Positions 19,839 to 27,552 of a stretch of 64,000 nt of DNA are shown piece by piece (positions within the stretch are counted from its first letter, which is position 1; each line of letters opens with the position of its first letter). The notes under the pieces were generated by a model that was given only the letters and a program-made list of their open reading frames with translations, searched no databases and had not been told where the DNA came from. Source of the stretch: Aequorivita vitellina. Lineage in GTDB: Bacteria > Bacteroidota > Bacteroidia > Flavobacteriales > Flavobacteriaceae. The position numbers and the translations under genes were made by a program. The stretch is from assembly GCF_022008365.1 (NCBI RefSeq), contig NZ_JAIRBA010000001.1:1-64000 (forward strand), given 5' to 3'.

Positions 19839-21110
19839 ATGAACATCTTAATTCTTGGTTCTGGTGGGCGCGAACATACATTTGCATACAAAATATCGCA
19901 GAGCAAACGCTGCACTAAACTTTTTGTAGCTCCCGGTAACGCCGGCACTGCGGCTATTGCAACAAATGTATCACTAAATGTAACCAATTTTGAAGCAGTG
20001 AAAAACTGTGTTGTTGACAATACTATTGAAATGGTAGTTGTTGGTCCCGAAGATCCTTTGGTGCAGGGAATAGCCAATTATTTTGCCGAAACTCCAGAGC
20101 TGAAAGATGTAATGCTTATTGGCCCTTCAAAAAGAGGTGCATTGCTTGAAGGCAGCAAAGAACGCGCAAAGGAGTTTATGATGCAGCACAACATTCCCAC
20201 GGCGGCATACGAGAGTTTTACAGCGAAATCTTTAGACGCAGGAAAGCTATTTTTGGAAAATTTGAATCCTCCCTATGTCTTAAAAGCTGACGGATTGGCT
20301 GCTGGAAAAGGGGTTTTAATTTTAAACGATTTAGCTGAAGCAAAGCAAGAACTTGAAAATATGTTGACGCACAGCAAATTTGGCGAAGCAAGTTCAAAAG
20401 TAGTTATCGAAGAATTTTTAGATGGAATTGAACTCAGCGTTTTTGTTTTAACTGATGGTAAAAACTACAAAGTGCTTCCTACGGCCAAAGATTACAAACG
20501 CATTGGCGAAGGCGATACAGGGTTGAATACGGGTGGAATGGGTGCCATTTCGCCTGTACCGTTTGCAGATGAAGTACTGATGAAAAAAATTGAAGACCGC
20601 ATTGTAAAACCAACGGTTAATGGCCTTGCTAAAGAGTCCATAGACTATAAAGGGTTTGTATTTATAGGTTTGATAAAGGTGAATAATGAACCTTATGTTA
20701 TTGAGTACAATGTGCGAATGGGCGATCCCGAAACCGAAGTTGTGCTTCCGCGCATAAAAACCGATTTGATAGATTTATTTGAAGCTACCTATCACCAAAA
20801 ATTGAACGATATTAGTATTGAAATTGATGAAAGAGCAGCTACAACGGTAATGTTGGTTTCTGGCGGTTATCCGGAAGCTTATGAAAAAGGCAAAGAAATT
20901 TTAGGGTTAGAATTAGTGGAGGGTTCTACTGTTTTTCACGCTGGCACAAAGTCTGAAAATGGAAAAATACTAACCAACGGGGGGCGCGTATTGGCAGTAA
21001 CCTCCTTAGATGCCGATTTCAAGAAAGCACTAAAAAAATCCTACCAAAATATAGAAAAACTATCTTTTGATAGGATGCAGTATCGTACCGATATAGGCTT
21101 CGACCTTTAG
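19839..21110 (+). CDS. purD: Phosphoribosylamine-glycine ligase
   Basis: A 423-residue ATP-grasp enzyme (E. coli PurD is about 430) that joins phosphoribosylamine and glycine to form GAR, the second step of purine synthesis, in the cytoplasm. Signatures are ILGSGGREHTFAYK at the N-terminus, APGNAGTA, ADGLAAGKGV (ATP-grasp lid), and GFVFIGLIKVNNEPYVIEYN followed by MGDPETE (metal binding). The ATG at 19839 gives MNILILGSGGREH; the upstream in-frame GTG at 19788 would place an extension across the promoter. No other purine genes lie nearby. Confidence 0.97.
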   Translation: MNILILGSGGREHTFAYKISQSKRCTKLFVAPGNAGTAAIATNVSLNVTNFEAVKNCVVDNTIEMVVVGPEDPLVQGIANYFAETPELKDVMLIGPSKRGALLEGSKERAKEFMMQHNIPTAAYESFTAKSLDAGKLFLENLNPPYVLKADGLAAGKGVLILNDLAEAKQELENMLTHSKFGEASSKVVIEEFLDGIELSVFVLTDGKNYKVLPTAKDYKRIGEGDTGLNTGGMGAISPVPFADEVLMKKIEDRIVKPTVNGLAKESIDYKGFVFIGLIKVNNEPYVIEYNVRMGDPETEVVLPRIKTDLIDLFEATYHQKLNDISIEIDERAATTVMLVSGGYPEAYEKGKEILGLELVEGSTVFHAGTKSENGKILTNGGRVLAVTSLDADFKKALKKSYQNIEKLSFDRMQYRTDIGFDL

Positions 21111-21113
21111 AAA

Positions 21114-21341
21114 TTAAGGGTTTTCGTCGTATGTGTAAGTTACTTCGGTATTTTCATTAAAGTCTCTTAATTTGCCAAGCCAATAAATAAATGCCGCAGC
21201 ACCAATAAGTAAAAATATCCAAGAAACAATATTGGCTAACCACCAACTGTCAAGCTCTAACTTCATTAAAGCATCGTAGGGTATAAATAGAAAATCTTCA
21301 AAAAGGGAAGCTATTCCTTCCCAAAAACCTTTCCAAGTCAT
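21114..21341 (-). CDS. Small membrane protein, DUF6341-like
   Basis: A 75-residue protein with an amphipathic N-terminus (MTWKGFWEGIASLFEDFLF), LELDSWWLANIVSWIF leading into one strong transmembrane helix ending AAAFIYWL, and an acidic C-terminal tail. It resembles a small flavobacterial family I recall as DUF6341; the family assignment is from memory. The function is unknown. The ATG at 21341 is preferred to a longer reading that would overlap the divergent gene at 21383. Confidence 0.75.
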   Translation of the reverse strand: MTWKGFWEGIASLFEDFLFIPYDALMKLELDSWWLANIVSWIFLLIGAAAFIYWLGKLRDFNENTEVTYTYDENP

Positions 21342-21382
21342 ATCTTTAATCTTTAGAAGACAAAAATATAAAATTACCCCGT

Positions 21383-22336
21383 ATGCTAACAAGCTTTTTT
21401 GGAAAATCTAACCCAATAAACTATTTAATTCTTGGTATTTTTCTAGTAGTTGCTTATTTGTATGCCGAAATTTCTCAGAATACTGTAGCTATTTCACTTT
21501 CAAGCATTTTCCATCACCTATTTTTTATGCTAATTAGTGTGCTGGGAATGTTACTTTTAGACTTTATTATCCGGAAAAACCAGCTGACAAAAAACAATAC
21601 GTTTGCTATTTTTTTCTACAGCTGTTTTATGGTAATGCTCCCTATTATTTTTCTTCAATATAAAATTATACTCGCTAATGCATTTCTGCTGCTAGCATTG
21701 CGAAGAATAATGAGCTTGCGGAGCGATAAAAATTCAATGAAAAAAATACTCGATACCAGTCTATGGATTACTGTAGCTGCCTTATTTTACTTTTGGAGCC
21801 TGTTATTTTTTATCCCTCTTTGGATCGCAATTATTCAAAAACCAAACAGCAATTACAAACAAATGTTAGTGCCCTTTGTTGGGTTTTTCACGATTTTAAT
21901 TTTAAATACGGCCTATCAGCTACTAGCAAATAATTCATTTGCTTGGCTTTTTAATTGGAAAGAGGAAATCGGTTTAGATTTTTCGGCTTATAATTCGCTT
22001 TCAATTTTAATTCCCATTACCATTATTTTGGCATTTTATATTTGGACGGGTTTTTATCGCATTTTTAAAATTCCTGCATTGCCCTTAAAGGAAAAACCAA
22101 ATTTCATATTGCTGTTGTATGTAAGTCTTACGACCTTATTTATAGCGCTGGGTTCACCCGACAAAACAGGTGCCGAAGTGCTTTTTGTTTTAGCGCCGGT
22201 TTCAATTATTAGTGCTAATTATATTGAAAGTAATTATAAAAATTGGGATCGCAGTAACGATGCTTCAGAGTTTTGGTTTAAGGAAATTATGCTGTGGTTG
22301 GTTGTACTTTTACCATTTGTATTTTTGTTTTTATGA
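21383..22336 (+). CDS. Polytopic membrane protein, DUF6427-like
   Basis: A 317-residue inner membrane protein with about eight to nine hydrophobic segments and the N-terminus MLTSFFGKSNPINYLILGIF. It resembles a flavobacterial family recalled as DUF6427, which commonly sits beside the small DUF6341-like protein, here divergently transcribed. No enzymatic motif is visible and the function is unknown. The stop overlaps the next ATG as ATGA, so the following gene is probably translated by coupling. Confidence 0.78.
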   Translation: MLTSFFGKSNPINYLILGIFLVVAYLYAEISQNTVAISLSSIFHHLFFMLISVLGMLLLDFIIRKNQLTKNNTFAIFFYSCFMVMLPIIFLQYKIILANAFLLLALRRIMSLRSDKNSMKKILDTSLWITVAALFYFWSLLFFIPLWIAIIQKPNSNYKQMLVPFVGFFTILILNTAYQLLANNSFAWLFNWKEEIGLDFSAYNSLSILIPITIILAFYIWTGFYRIFKIPALPLKEKPNFILLLYVSLTTLFIALGSPDKTGAEVLFVLAPVSIISANYIESNYKNWDRSNDASEFWFKEIMLWLVVLLPFVFLFL

Positions 22337-22974
22337 AACTGAATCTTCAAAATATTGAAAGCGAACTTAAAAAACGACACCCGTATTCTTACAAATGGTT
22401 TCGAAAACAAAACGATGTGTGGGATAATTACACAAATTTTATCTACCAAACCGTTAGCTGGGATATACTTATTCAGAAAATTGCTGCTGTGGCAGAAACA
22501 CGAAAACTGAACAAGCATCACATTTTTCAATATGCCGCAAACCGCTGGTACAATTTCTGGAGCGCTCAAGCTGTGGAACAAATTTTTACTGAAATTGACG
22601 GCATTGAACCCGTGATTGAAACCAAAGATTCTGAAAAGGATTTTTATCTCTTCGGAATTCCTTTTGACCATAAAACATCGGTCTTTCCGAAGAAATTTCA
22701 GAACACATTTGAATATGCAAAAAGCCATAAAGTAGCACTGATTGAATGGTTTTACAATAACCAAAGTACTCAAAAGCGACACCATTTTAAAAACCGCCTT
22801 TTTATAGTGGTTTATGACAAAAATGGGCAGCATTGGAAATTAAAAGCAGAAATTTCAATACTTAAAAATGCCATTCAAAAATATGTTGCTACTTTCCGGC
22901 CGGAGCAACTTCATTCCCTTACTTTTGCTAGCCAACAAAAAACTTTTAGCGATATTATTTGGGTTGAAAAGTGA
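22333..22974 (+). CDS. Uncharacterised protein, putative PD-(D/E)XK nuclease
   Basis: A 213-residue soluble protein not recognised by name. The middle has a pattern expected of restriction-like nucleases: a helix with E82 (SAQAVEQIF), then D103 in DSEKDFYLF, a short strand, and D112-x-K114 in GIPFDHKTS. The N-terminus is rich in aromatic and basic residues (RHPYSYKWFRK). The fold assignment is inference from motif spacing only. It overlaps the DUF6427-like stop (ATGA), which argues for an operon with that membrane protein. A DNA adenine methyltransferase lies 358 bp downstream, so a restriction role is possible but unproven. Confidence 0.7.
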   Translation: MKLNLQNIESELKKRHPYSYKWFRKQNDVWDNYTNFIYQTVSWDILIQKIAAVAETRKLNKHHIFQYAANRWYNFWSAQAVEQIFTEIDGIEPVIETKDSEKDFYLFGIPFDHKTSVFPKKFQNTFEYAKSHKVALIEWFYNNQSTQKRHHFKNRLFIVVYDKNGQHWKLKAEISILKNAIQKYVATFRPEQLHSLTFASQQKTFSDIIWVEK

Positions 22975-23077
22975 GTAGCGCTGGCTGAGCTTTCCTTTAT
23001 TTTTTGCCTCATTCTCAAAAATTGGCCGTAATATTATCCTGTACAATATAAAGCAAGTAGTTCGTTTAAAAATTTTT

Positions 23078-23108
23078 ACACGTGCACAAATTTTAAATCT
23101 GCACGTGT
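23078..23108. repeat. Perfect 9-bp inverted repeat upstream of the antitoxin-like remnant
   Basis: ACACGTGCA (23078-23086) and TGCACGTGT (23100-23108) flank a 13-bp AT-rich spacer. The repeat lies 14 bp upstream of the TATATTTG element and could be an operator of the remnant gene. The rest of 22,975-23,151 shows no other clear signal. Confidence 0.5.
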
Positions 23109-23121
23109 GTTTAAAATATTT

Positions 23122-23129
23122 TATATTTG
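23122..23129 (+). promoter_or_regulatory. Candidate -7 element for the antitoxin-like/methyltransferase unit
   Basis: TATATTTG is an exact TAnnTTTG match 22 bp upstream of the ATG at 23152. No -33 TTG is seen at normal spacing. Confidence 0.45.
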
Positions 23130-23151
23130 AAATGTTTAAATTCATATTATC

Positions 23152-23336
23152 ATGAACACTAAACTCACCCTAACAATAGAGAAAGAAGTTATTGAAAAGG
23201 CAAAAAAATATGCCAAGCAAAAAGGAAGAAGTCTCTCGACCTTGTAGAAAATTATTTTAAGACCATTACAATAAGCAATTCTAACTCCCGAGATGTATTT
23301 AAACACGCTTCCAAAGTCTTAAATTTTTTAATTTGA
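23152..23336 (+). pseudogene. Frameshifted antitoxin-like gene (DUF6364 type)
   Basis: ATG at 23152 starts MNTKLTLTIEKEVIEKAKKY followed by AKQKGRSLSTL, then an early stop at 23245. Adding one base near 23238 restores the usual continuation GRSLSDLVENYFKTI and an ORF to TGA at 23334-23336, giving about 61 residues. The beginning matches small ribbon-helix-helix-like DUF6364 antitoxins. No toxin (for example a PIN domain) follows; instead the restored stop overlaps the TTG start of the methyltransferase. A sequencing error is an alternative to true decay. Confidence 0.7.
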
Positions 23337-24367
23337 ACTACATAGGCTCCAAACATAAACTCTCCAATTTCATTTTTGAAACGGTTGCCGAAATTTGCGG
23401 AAATGATCTTTCACAAAAGGTGTTTTGTGATTTATTTGCAGGTACCGGAATTGTAGGTAGAATCTTTAAACCTCACGTTAAACAAGTAATTGCGAACGAC
23501 GTAGAATATTACAGTTTTGTTTTAAACCGAAATTACATCGGTAATTTTATTGATTTCAATTATGAAGATTTACTAAATAAATTGAACGCATTAAAAGGCG
23601 AAAAAGGCTTCGTTTTCGAAAATTATTCCGAAGGAGGAAAAGCCGGAAGAAACTATTTTACTTCAGAAAACGGGCAGAAAATTGACGCGGTTCGTATTGA
23701 AATTGAGAAATGGAAAAAAACCTCAAAAATAACAGAAGATCAATATTTCTTTTTGCTCGCTTCATTATTGGAAAGTGCCGATAAAGTGGCGAATACGGCT
23801 TCGGTTTACGGTGCTTATTTAAAGCACATTAAAAAATCGGCAGCAAAAACGATGGTAATTCAACCAGCAATTACCAAAAAGGATTTGTTTTCTGAAGAGT
23901 TGCCCTTTCAAAAAAACCAAATTTTTCAAAAGGATGCCAACCAACTTATCAAGGAAATTAAAGGCGATATTCTGTATTTAGACCCGCCGTACAATGCGCG
24001 TCAATACGGTGCCAACTATCATTTGCTAAATACTATCGCAAAATATGATACCTTTGTGCCAAAGGGGAAAACTGGCTTGCGCGATTACTACAAAAGTGAT
24101 TGGTGCAAAACAGGCGAAGTGCTAAAAAGTTTTGAAGAATTAATTGAAAACGCACAATTTTCCTATATTTTCCTGAGTTACAATAACGAAGGATTAATGA
24201 GTCAAAAAGAAGTGCAAACGGTAATGGAACGCTTCGGAAAATATACTTTGAAAACCAAAAAATACCAACGTTTTAAAGCAGACAAAACCGAAAACCGAAA
24301 CCACAAAGCCACTGAAACTTTTGAATATTTACATATTTTAGAAAAGCATTTTGGCTCCGCTCAATGA
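23333..24367 (+). CDS. DNA adenine methyltransferase (D12 class)
   Basis: A 344-residue N6-adenine methyltransferase. MNYIGSKHKLSNFIF at the N-terminus and CDLFAGTGIVG (about 32-42) bind S-adenosylmethionine; catalytic motif IV is LYLDPPYNARQYG (DPPY near 217). Motif I precedes motif IV with the target-recognition region between them, as in Dam-like enzymes. The start is TTG at 23333, fixed by the family N-terminus. The last codons and stop lie inside a palindromic repeat (24351-24402), so the natural C-terminus may have been altered. It could be an orphan methylase or pair with the putative nuclease at 22333; the recognition site is unknown. Confidence 0.9.
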   Translation: MNYIGSKHKLSNFIFETVAEICGNDLSQKVFCDLFAGTGIVGRIFKPHVKQVIANDVEYYSFVLNRNYIGNFIDFNYEDLLNKLNALKGEKGFVFENYSEGGKAGRNYFTSENGQKIDAVRIEIEKWKKTSKITEDQYFFLLASLLESADKVANTASVYGAYLKHIKKSAAKTMVIQPAITKKDLFSEELPFQKNQIFQKDANQLIKEIKGDILYLDPPYNARQYGANYHLLNTIAKYDTFVPKGKTGLRDYYKSDWCKTGEVLKSFEELIENAQFSYIFLSYNNEGLMSQKEVQTVMERFGKYTLKTKKYQRFKADKTENRNHKATETFEYLHILEKHFGSAQ

Positions 24368-24402
24368 TGAGAACGCGACTTTCGGTCACTTAGCGGAGCC
24401 GA
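24351..24402. repeat. Palindromic repeat covering the methyltransferase stop codon
   Basis: GGCTCCGCT (24353-24361) and AGCGGAGCC (24392-24400) form a perfect 9-bp inverted repeat extended by flanking pairs. The arm CTCCGCTCA is shared with the palindrome inside the alpha-2-macroglobulin gene at 56995-57043. The left arm encodes the last residues and stop of the methyltransferase. Confidence 0.65.
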
Positions 24403-24447
24403 AGTGAGCCGAGGACACAAATAAATAATAACAATAAATTATAAATA

Positions 24448-25056
24448 ATGTTTAGCGATAAAGCCAACAAAATCTTCGCAGAAGTAATAGACAAGTATCA
24501 CGAGGTAAATTCCGTGGACCAACCTTTTAACAATCCGTACGATAAAGACAGTCAGCTGATTGAGCATTTGCTATACCGAAAATGTTGGATAGATACAGTA
24601 CAGTGGCATTATGAAGATATTATTCGCGACCCAAATATTGATCCGGTTGGGGCTTTAAAATTGAAACGACAAATAGACGCTTCCAATCAAGATCGCACAG
24701 ATATGGTGGAGTATATTGACAGTTATTTTCTTGAAAAATTTAAAGATGTTGAAGTAAAGGAAAACGCCACTATCAACACCGAAAGCCCTGCTTGGGGAAT
24801 TGATAGACTTTCAATTTTAGCTTTAAAAGTTTATCATATGAACGAAGAGGCAACTCGCACAGATGCTTCGCAAGAACATTTAATGGCCTGCAAAGCCAAG
24901 TTGAATATATTACTGGAACAACGCGTAGATTTAAGTACTGCAATCAATCAATTGCTTGACGATATTGCCCACGGCCGTAAATACATGAAAGTTTACAAAC
25001 AGATGAAAATGTATAATGACGACGAGCTAAACCCAGTGCTTCGCGGTAAAAAATAG
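24448..25056 (+). CDS. DUF4254 domain protein
   Basis: A 202-residue soluble, charged and mostly helical protein. Recognisable segments are QLIEHLLYRKCWIDTVQWHYED and LKLKRQIDASNQDRTDMVE, which I associate with the DUF4254 family. The biochemical function is unknown. It sits 54 bp upstream of a GT9 heptosyltransferase, a frequent arrangement suggesting a role in lipopolysaccharide synthesis, but a terminator-like hairpin lies between them. No signal peptide or membrane segment is seen. Confidence 0.85.
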   Translation: MFSDKANKIFAEVIDKYHEVNSVDQPFNNPYDKDSQLIEHLLYRKCWIDTVQWHYEDIIRDPNIDPVGALKLKRQIDASNQDRTDMVEYIDSYFLEKFKDVEVKENATINTESPAWGIDRLSILALKVYHMNEEATRTDASQEHLMACKAKLNILLEQRVDLSTAINQLLDDIAHGRKYMKVYKQMKMYNDDELNPVLRGKK

Positions 25057-25068
25057 AGCTATTTTTAT

Positions 25069-25102
25069 ACCTAACAGATTTTCTAAACCTGTTAGGTTTT
25101 TA
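25069..25102 (+). terminator. Terminator-like hairpin between DUF4254 and GT9 genes
   Basis: ACCTAACAG (25069-25077) and CTGTTAGGT (25089-25097) form a perfect 9-bp stem followed by TTTTTAG. It ends eight bases before the GT9 ATG. Confidence 0.7.
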
Positions 25103-25110
25103 GAATTCCA

Positions 25111-26145
25111 ATGTCTAAACCTTCACACATATTAGTAATTCGTCTCTCCGCAATGGGCGACGTAGCTATGACTGTGCCGGTGCTTCATATTTTGACGCAG
25201 ACGTATCCCGAACTAAAAATTACAATACTTTCTCGTCCCTTTTTTAAACCTTTTTTTGAAGGAATTCCCAATCTCAATTTCTTGGAAGCCGATGTTTACG
25301 GCGAACATAAACGCTTCGGACTTATAAAACTGGCAAAGGAAGCGCAGGAACTTGGTATTGAAGCCGTAGCGGATCTTCACAACCTTATTCGTTCAAAAAT
25401 AATAACGAAGTTTTTAAAGTTTAAAGGGCTAAAAACGGCTACAATCGATAAAGGTCGAGCAGAAAAAAAAGCTTTGATTGCTGCTGAAGGTGAAAACATT
25501 TCACAACTTAAAACTACACATCAGCGATATGCAGATGTTTTTGAAAAGCTCGGTTTTCCCATAGATTTAAAACAATTTACTCCTCCTGCAAGAAAACGAT
25601 TGTCGCCAAAATTAAACGGTTTAATTGGGGTGGAACCAAAAAAATTAATTGGTATTGCGCCGTTTGCGGCTTATGAAAGTAAAATGTATCCGTTGGGTTT
25701 AATGGCCGAAGTGATTCGTGAATTAGATAGAAGTGAGAAATTTAGAATTTTTCTTTTTGGCGGAGGTAAAAAGGAAATAAAGCAACTTCAGCAACTTGAA
25801 AACCCTTTTGCCAACGTCACTAACGTGGCCGGAAAACTAAGTTTTGAAGAAGAACTCGCCCTGATTTCAAATTTAGATTTAATGCTTTCTATGGACAGTG
25901 GTAACGGTCATTTAGCGGCAATGTACGGTGTGCCAGTTGTAACGCTTTGGGGTGTAACACATCCGTATGCTGGCTTTGTGCCTTTCAATCAGCCGGAAAG
26001 CAATCAATTGGTTGCCGATCGCAAAATGTATCCGTTGATTCCTACTTCTGTTTATGGAAATAAGTTTCCAAAAGGGTATGATGATGCAATGAAAACTATT
26101 TTGCCCGAAATGGTTGTTTCGAAAATTAAAGAAACCTTACTGTAA
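25111..26145 (+). CDS. Glycosyltransferase family 9 (heptosyltransferase-like)
   Basis: A 344-residue GT-B-fold enzyme of the ADP-heptose:lipopolysaccharide heptosyltransferase family, expected to act on the lipopolysaccharide core at the cytoplasmic face. The N-terminal ILVIRLSAMGDVAMTVPVL is the family hallmark; the C-terminal donor-binding domain has GIAPFAAYESKMYP, LMLSMDSGNGHLAAMYGVP and LWGVTHPYAGF. Whether heptose or another sugar is transferred is unknown. The upstream DUF4254 gene is probably functionally linked. Confidence 0.9.
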   Translation: MSKPSHILVIRLSAMGDVAMTVPVLHILTQTYPELKITILSRPFFKPFFEGIPNLNFLEADVYGEHKRFGLIKLAKEAQELGIEAVADLHNLIRSKIITKFLKFKGLKTATIDKGRAEKKALIAAEGENISQLKTTHQRYADVFEKLGFPIDLKQFTPPARKRLSPKLNGLIGVEPKKLIGIAPFAAYESKMYPLGLMAEVIRELDRSEKFRIFLFGGGKKEIKQLQQLENPFANVTNVAGKLSFEEELALISNLDLMLSMDSGNGHLAAMYGVPVVTLWGVTHPYAGFVPFNQPESNQLVADRKMYPLIPTSVYGNKFPKGYDDAMKTILPEMVVSKIKETLL

Positions 26146-26168
26146 CTGATTATTAAATCGAACTCAAA

Positions 26169-26230
26169 CTCCAAAGGTTTTAAAGCTTTTGGGGTCTAAT
26201 TTCATCTCAGTGAGAGTTCCCCTTCGGGAG
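26169..26230. terminator. Bidirectional terminator region between GT9 and the PaaE-like gene
   Basis: CTCCAAAGG (26169-26177) pairs with CTTTTGGGG (26186-26194) with two G-U pairs. A second hairpin, AGTTCCC/GGGAGCT around 26215-26232, lies next to the stop of the minus-strand gene. The genes converge here. Confidence 0.5.
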
Positions 26231-27271
26231 CTACACATCATCATAATCCACAACAACCTTTGCAGTTGTAGGATGCGCTTGACAGGTAAGTATTAAACCA
26301 TCTGCAATTTCGGCTTCTGTGAGTATTTGGTTTTTGCGCATTTCGGCTTTTCCTTCTTTTAGACGAGCAATGCAGGTGCTGCAAATACCGCCTTGGCAGG
26401 AGTATGGCGGGTCTAAACCTTCGTCTAATGCGGCTTCAAGTATAGATTTGGTTTGTGGCATTTCAAAAACCTCTTCATCATCGTCTAAAACCACTGTGAT
26501 ACTGGTATTTCCATCGTGTTTTTCAACCAAAAGTCCTTTTTCAGCAGTGGAAAAAAGCTCGTGATGAATCTGTTTTGAATTAATACCATTGTGTTTCAAC
26601 GTTGCGGAAACTTCATCAATCATCTGTTCGGGACCGCACAAATAAAATGCTTCAAAAACTGTTTGGTCGTATTTATTTTTCAAGTAAAAATTAACGAGGG
26701 AACGACCTATTCTTCCAAATTGTGCATCGTCCTCTTTTTCTCGGCTAAAGACAAATTCAACATTAAACCGCTTAGGAAATTTATCCTGTAACTGAACGAT
26801 TTCGTCATAAAACATGGTTTCTACTTTTGTCTGGTTGCCGTAAATAAGTAGAAACGAACTTTGCGGCATTTCTTCCAAAGTACCTTTTATAAGTGAAAGT
26901 ACAGGGGTAATTCCGCTACCAGCAGCAAACGCCACATAATTTTTTAGGTTGGGTTCCAGCGTAAATTTTCCGGTTGGCGGCATTACTTGTAATGTGTCGC
27001 CAGCTTTTAGTTGCGTATTGGCAAATTCTGAAAATGCGCCTTTTTCAACTTTTTTAATCCCAACCTTTAGCAAACCACTCTTTGGAGAAGAACAAATGGA
27101 GTATGCGCGTCGCAGCTCTTTTCCGTCTTTGTGATATTTTATAGTAATATATTGCCCCGCTTTAAAGGCAAAAGCATTTTTTAAGTTTTCAGGTATTTCA
27201 AAAGTAATGGAAACCGCATTTGGAGTTTCTTTTTTCACTTCGGAAACAGTAAGCGTATGAGAGTCGCTCAT
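26231..27271 (-). CDS. PaaE-like FAD/2Fe-2S oxidoreductase
   Basis: A 346-residue electron-transfer flavoprotein passing electrons from NAD(P)H through FAD to a 2Fe-2S centre. Domains in order are an FAD-binding barrel with RRAYSICSSP, an NAD(P)-binding domain with GSGITPVLSLI and YLCGPEQMID, and a plant-type ferredoxin domain with CQGGICSTC plus a later Cys in LTCQAHP. This order matches PaaE of phenylacetyl-CoA epoxidase and similar reductases; no paa genes are nearby, so the partner is unknown. The ATG at 27271 follows a full promoter match; a longer reading to 27325 would run through that promoter. Confidence 0.9.
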   Translation of the reverse strand: MSDSHTLTVSEVKKETPNAVSITFEIPENLKNAFAFKAGQYITIKYHKDGKELRRAYSICSSPKSGLLKVGIKKVEKGAFSEFANTQLKAGDTLQVMPPTGKFTLEPNLKNYVAFAAGSGITPVLSLIKGTLEEMPQSSFLLIYGNQTKVETMFYDEIVQLQDKFPKRFNVEFVFSREKEDDAQFGRIGRSLVNFYLKNKYDQTVFEAFYLCGPEQMIDEVSATLKHNGINSKQIHHELFSTAEKGLLVEKHDGNTSITVVLDDDEEVFEMPQTKSILEAALDEGLDPPYSCQGGICSTCIARLKEGKAEMRKNQILTEAEIADGLILTCQAHPTTAKVVVDYDDV

Positions 27272-27286
27272 AATAATAATTTTTTT

Positions 27287-27317
27287 TGCAAAAGTACAAA
27301 GGAATTCAAGGAAACAA
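27287..27317 (-). promoter_or_regulatory. Promoter of the PaaE-like reductase gene
   Basis: On the minus strand TTG (27315-27317), an 18-bp spacer and TACTTTTG (27289-27296) match both Bacteroidota promoter elements. The core TTGTACTTTTGCA is identical to those before ugd and atpB. The remaining 27,318-27,552 holds only a near-match (TATTTTG around 27,460) as a possible sprE promoter. Confidence 0.7.
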
Positions 27318-27552
27318 AGCTTCAACCGTTATAATGTGAAGCATTTTTTCGGCGTTTCATTAAGCAGATATTAAAAAGAAATGTATTTTTACCGCTCTAT
27401 AGCGATTCTACATACTAAAATAGAACCTTTTAAGTTACAATAACATAGTAAACTTATAGTATTTTGAAAATGAAAGAATACTTAAATTTTCATATAATTA
27501 AAAACAGTGGAGCAGCGAATTCCATCTTTCAATAAAAGCATATAAAATATAG

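Noticed and set aside
22234-22833. 199-codon minus-strand ORF opposite the DUF6427-like and putative nuclease genes
   Set aside because: It crosses two plus-strand genes joined by ATGA and has an atypical composition; treated as a shadow.
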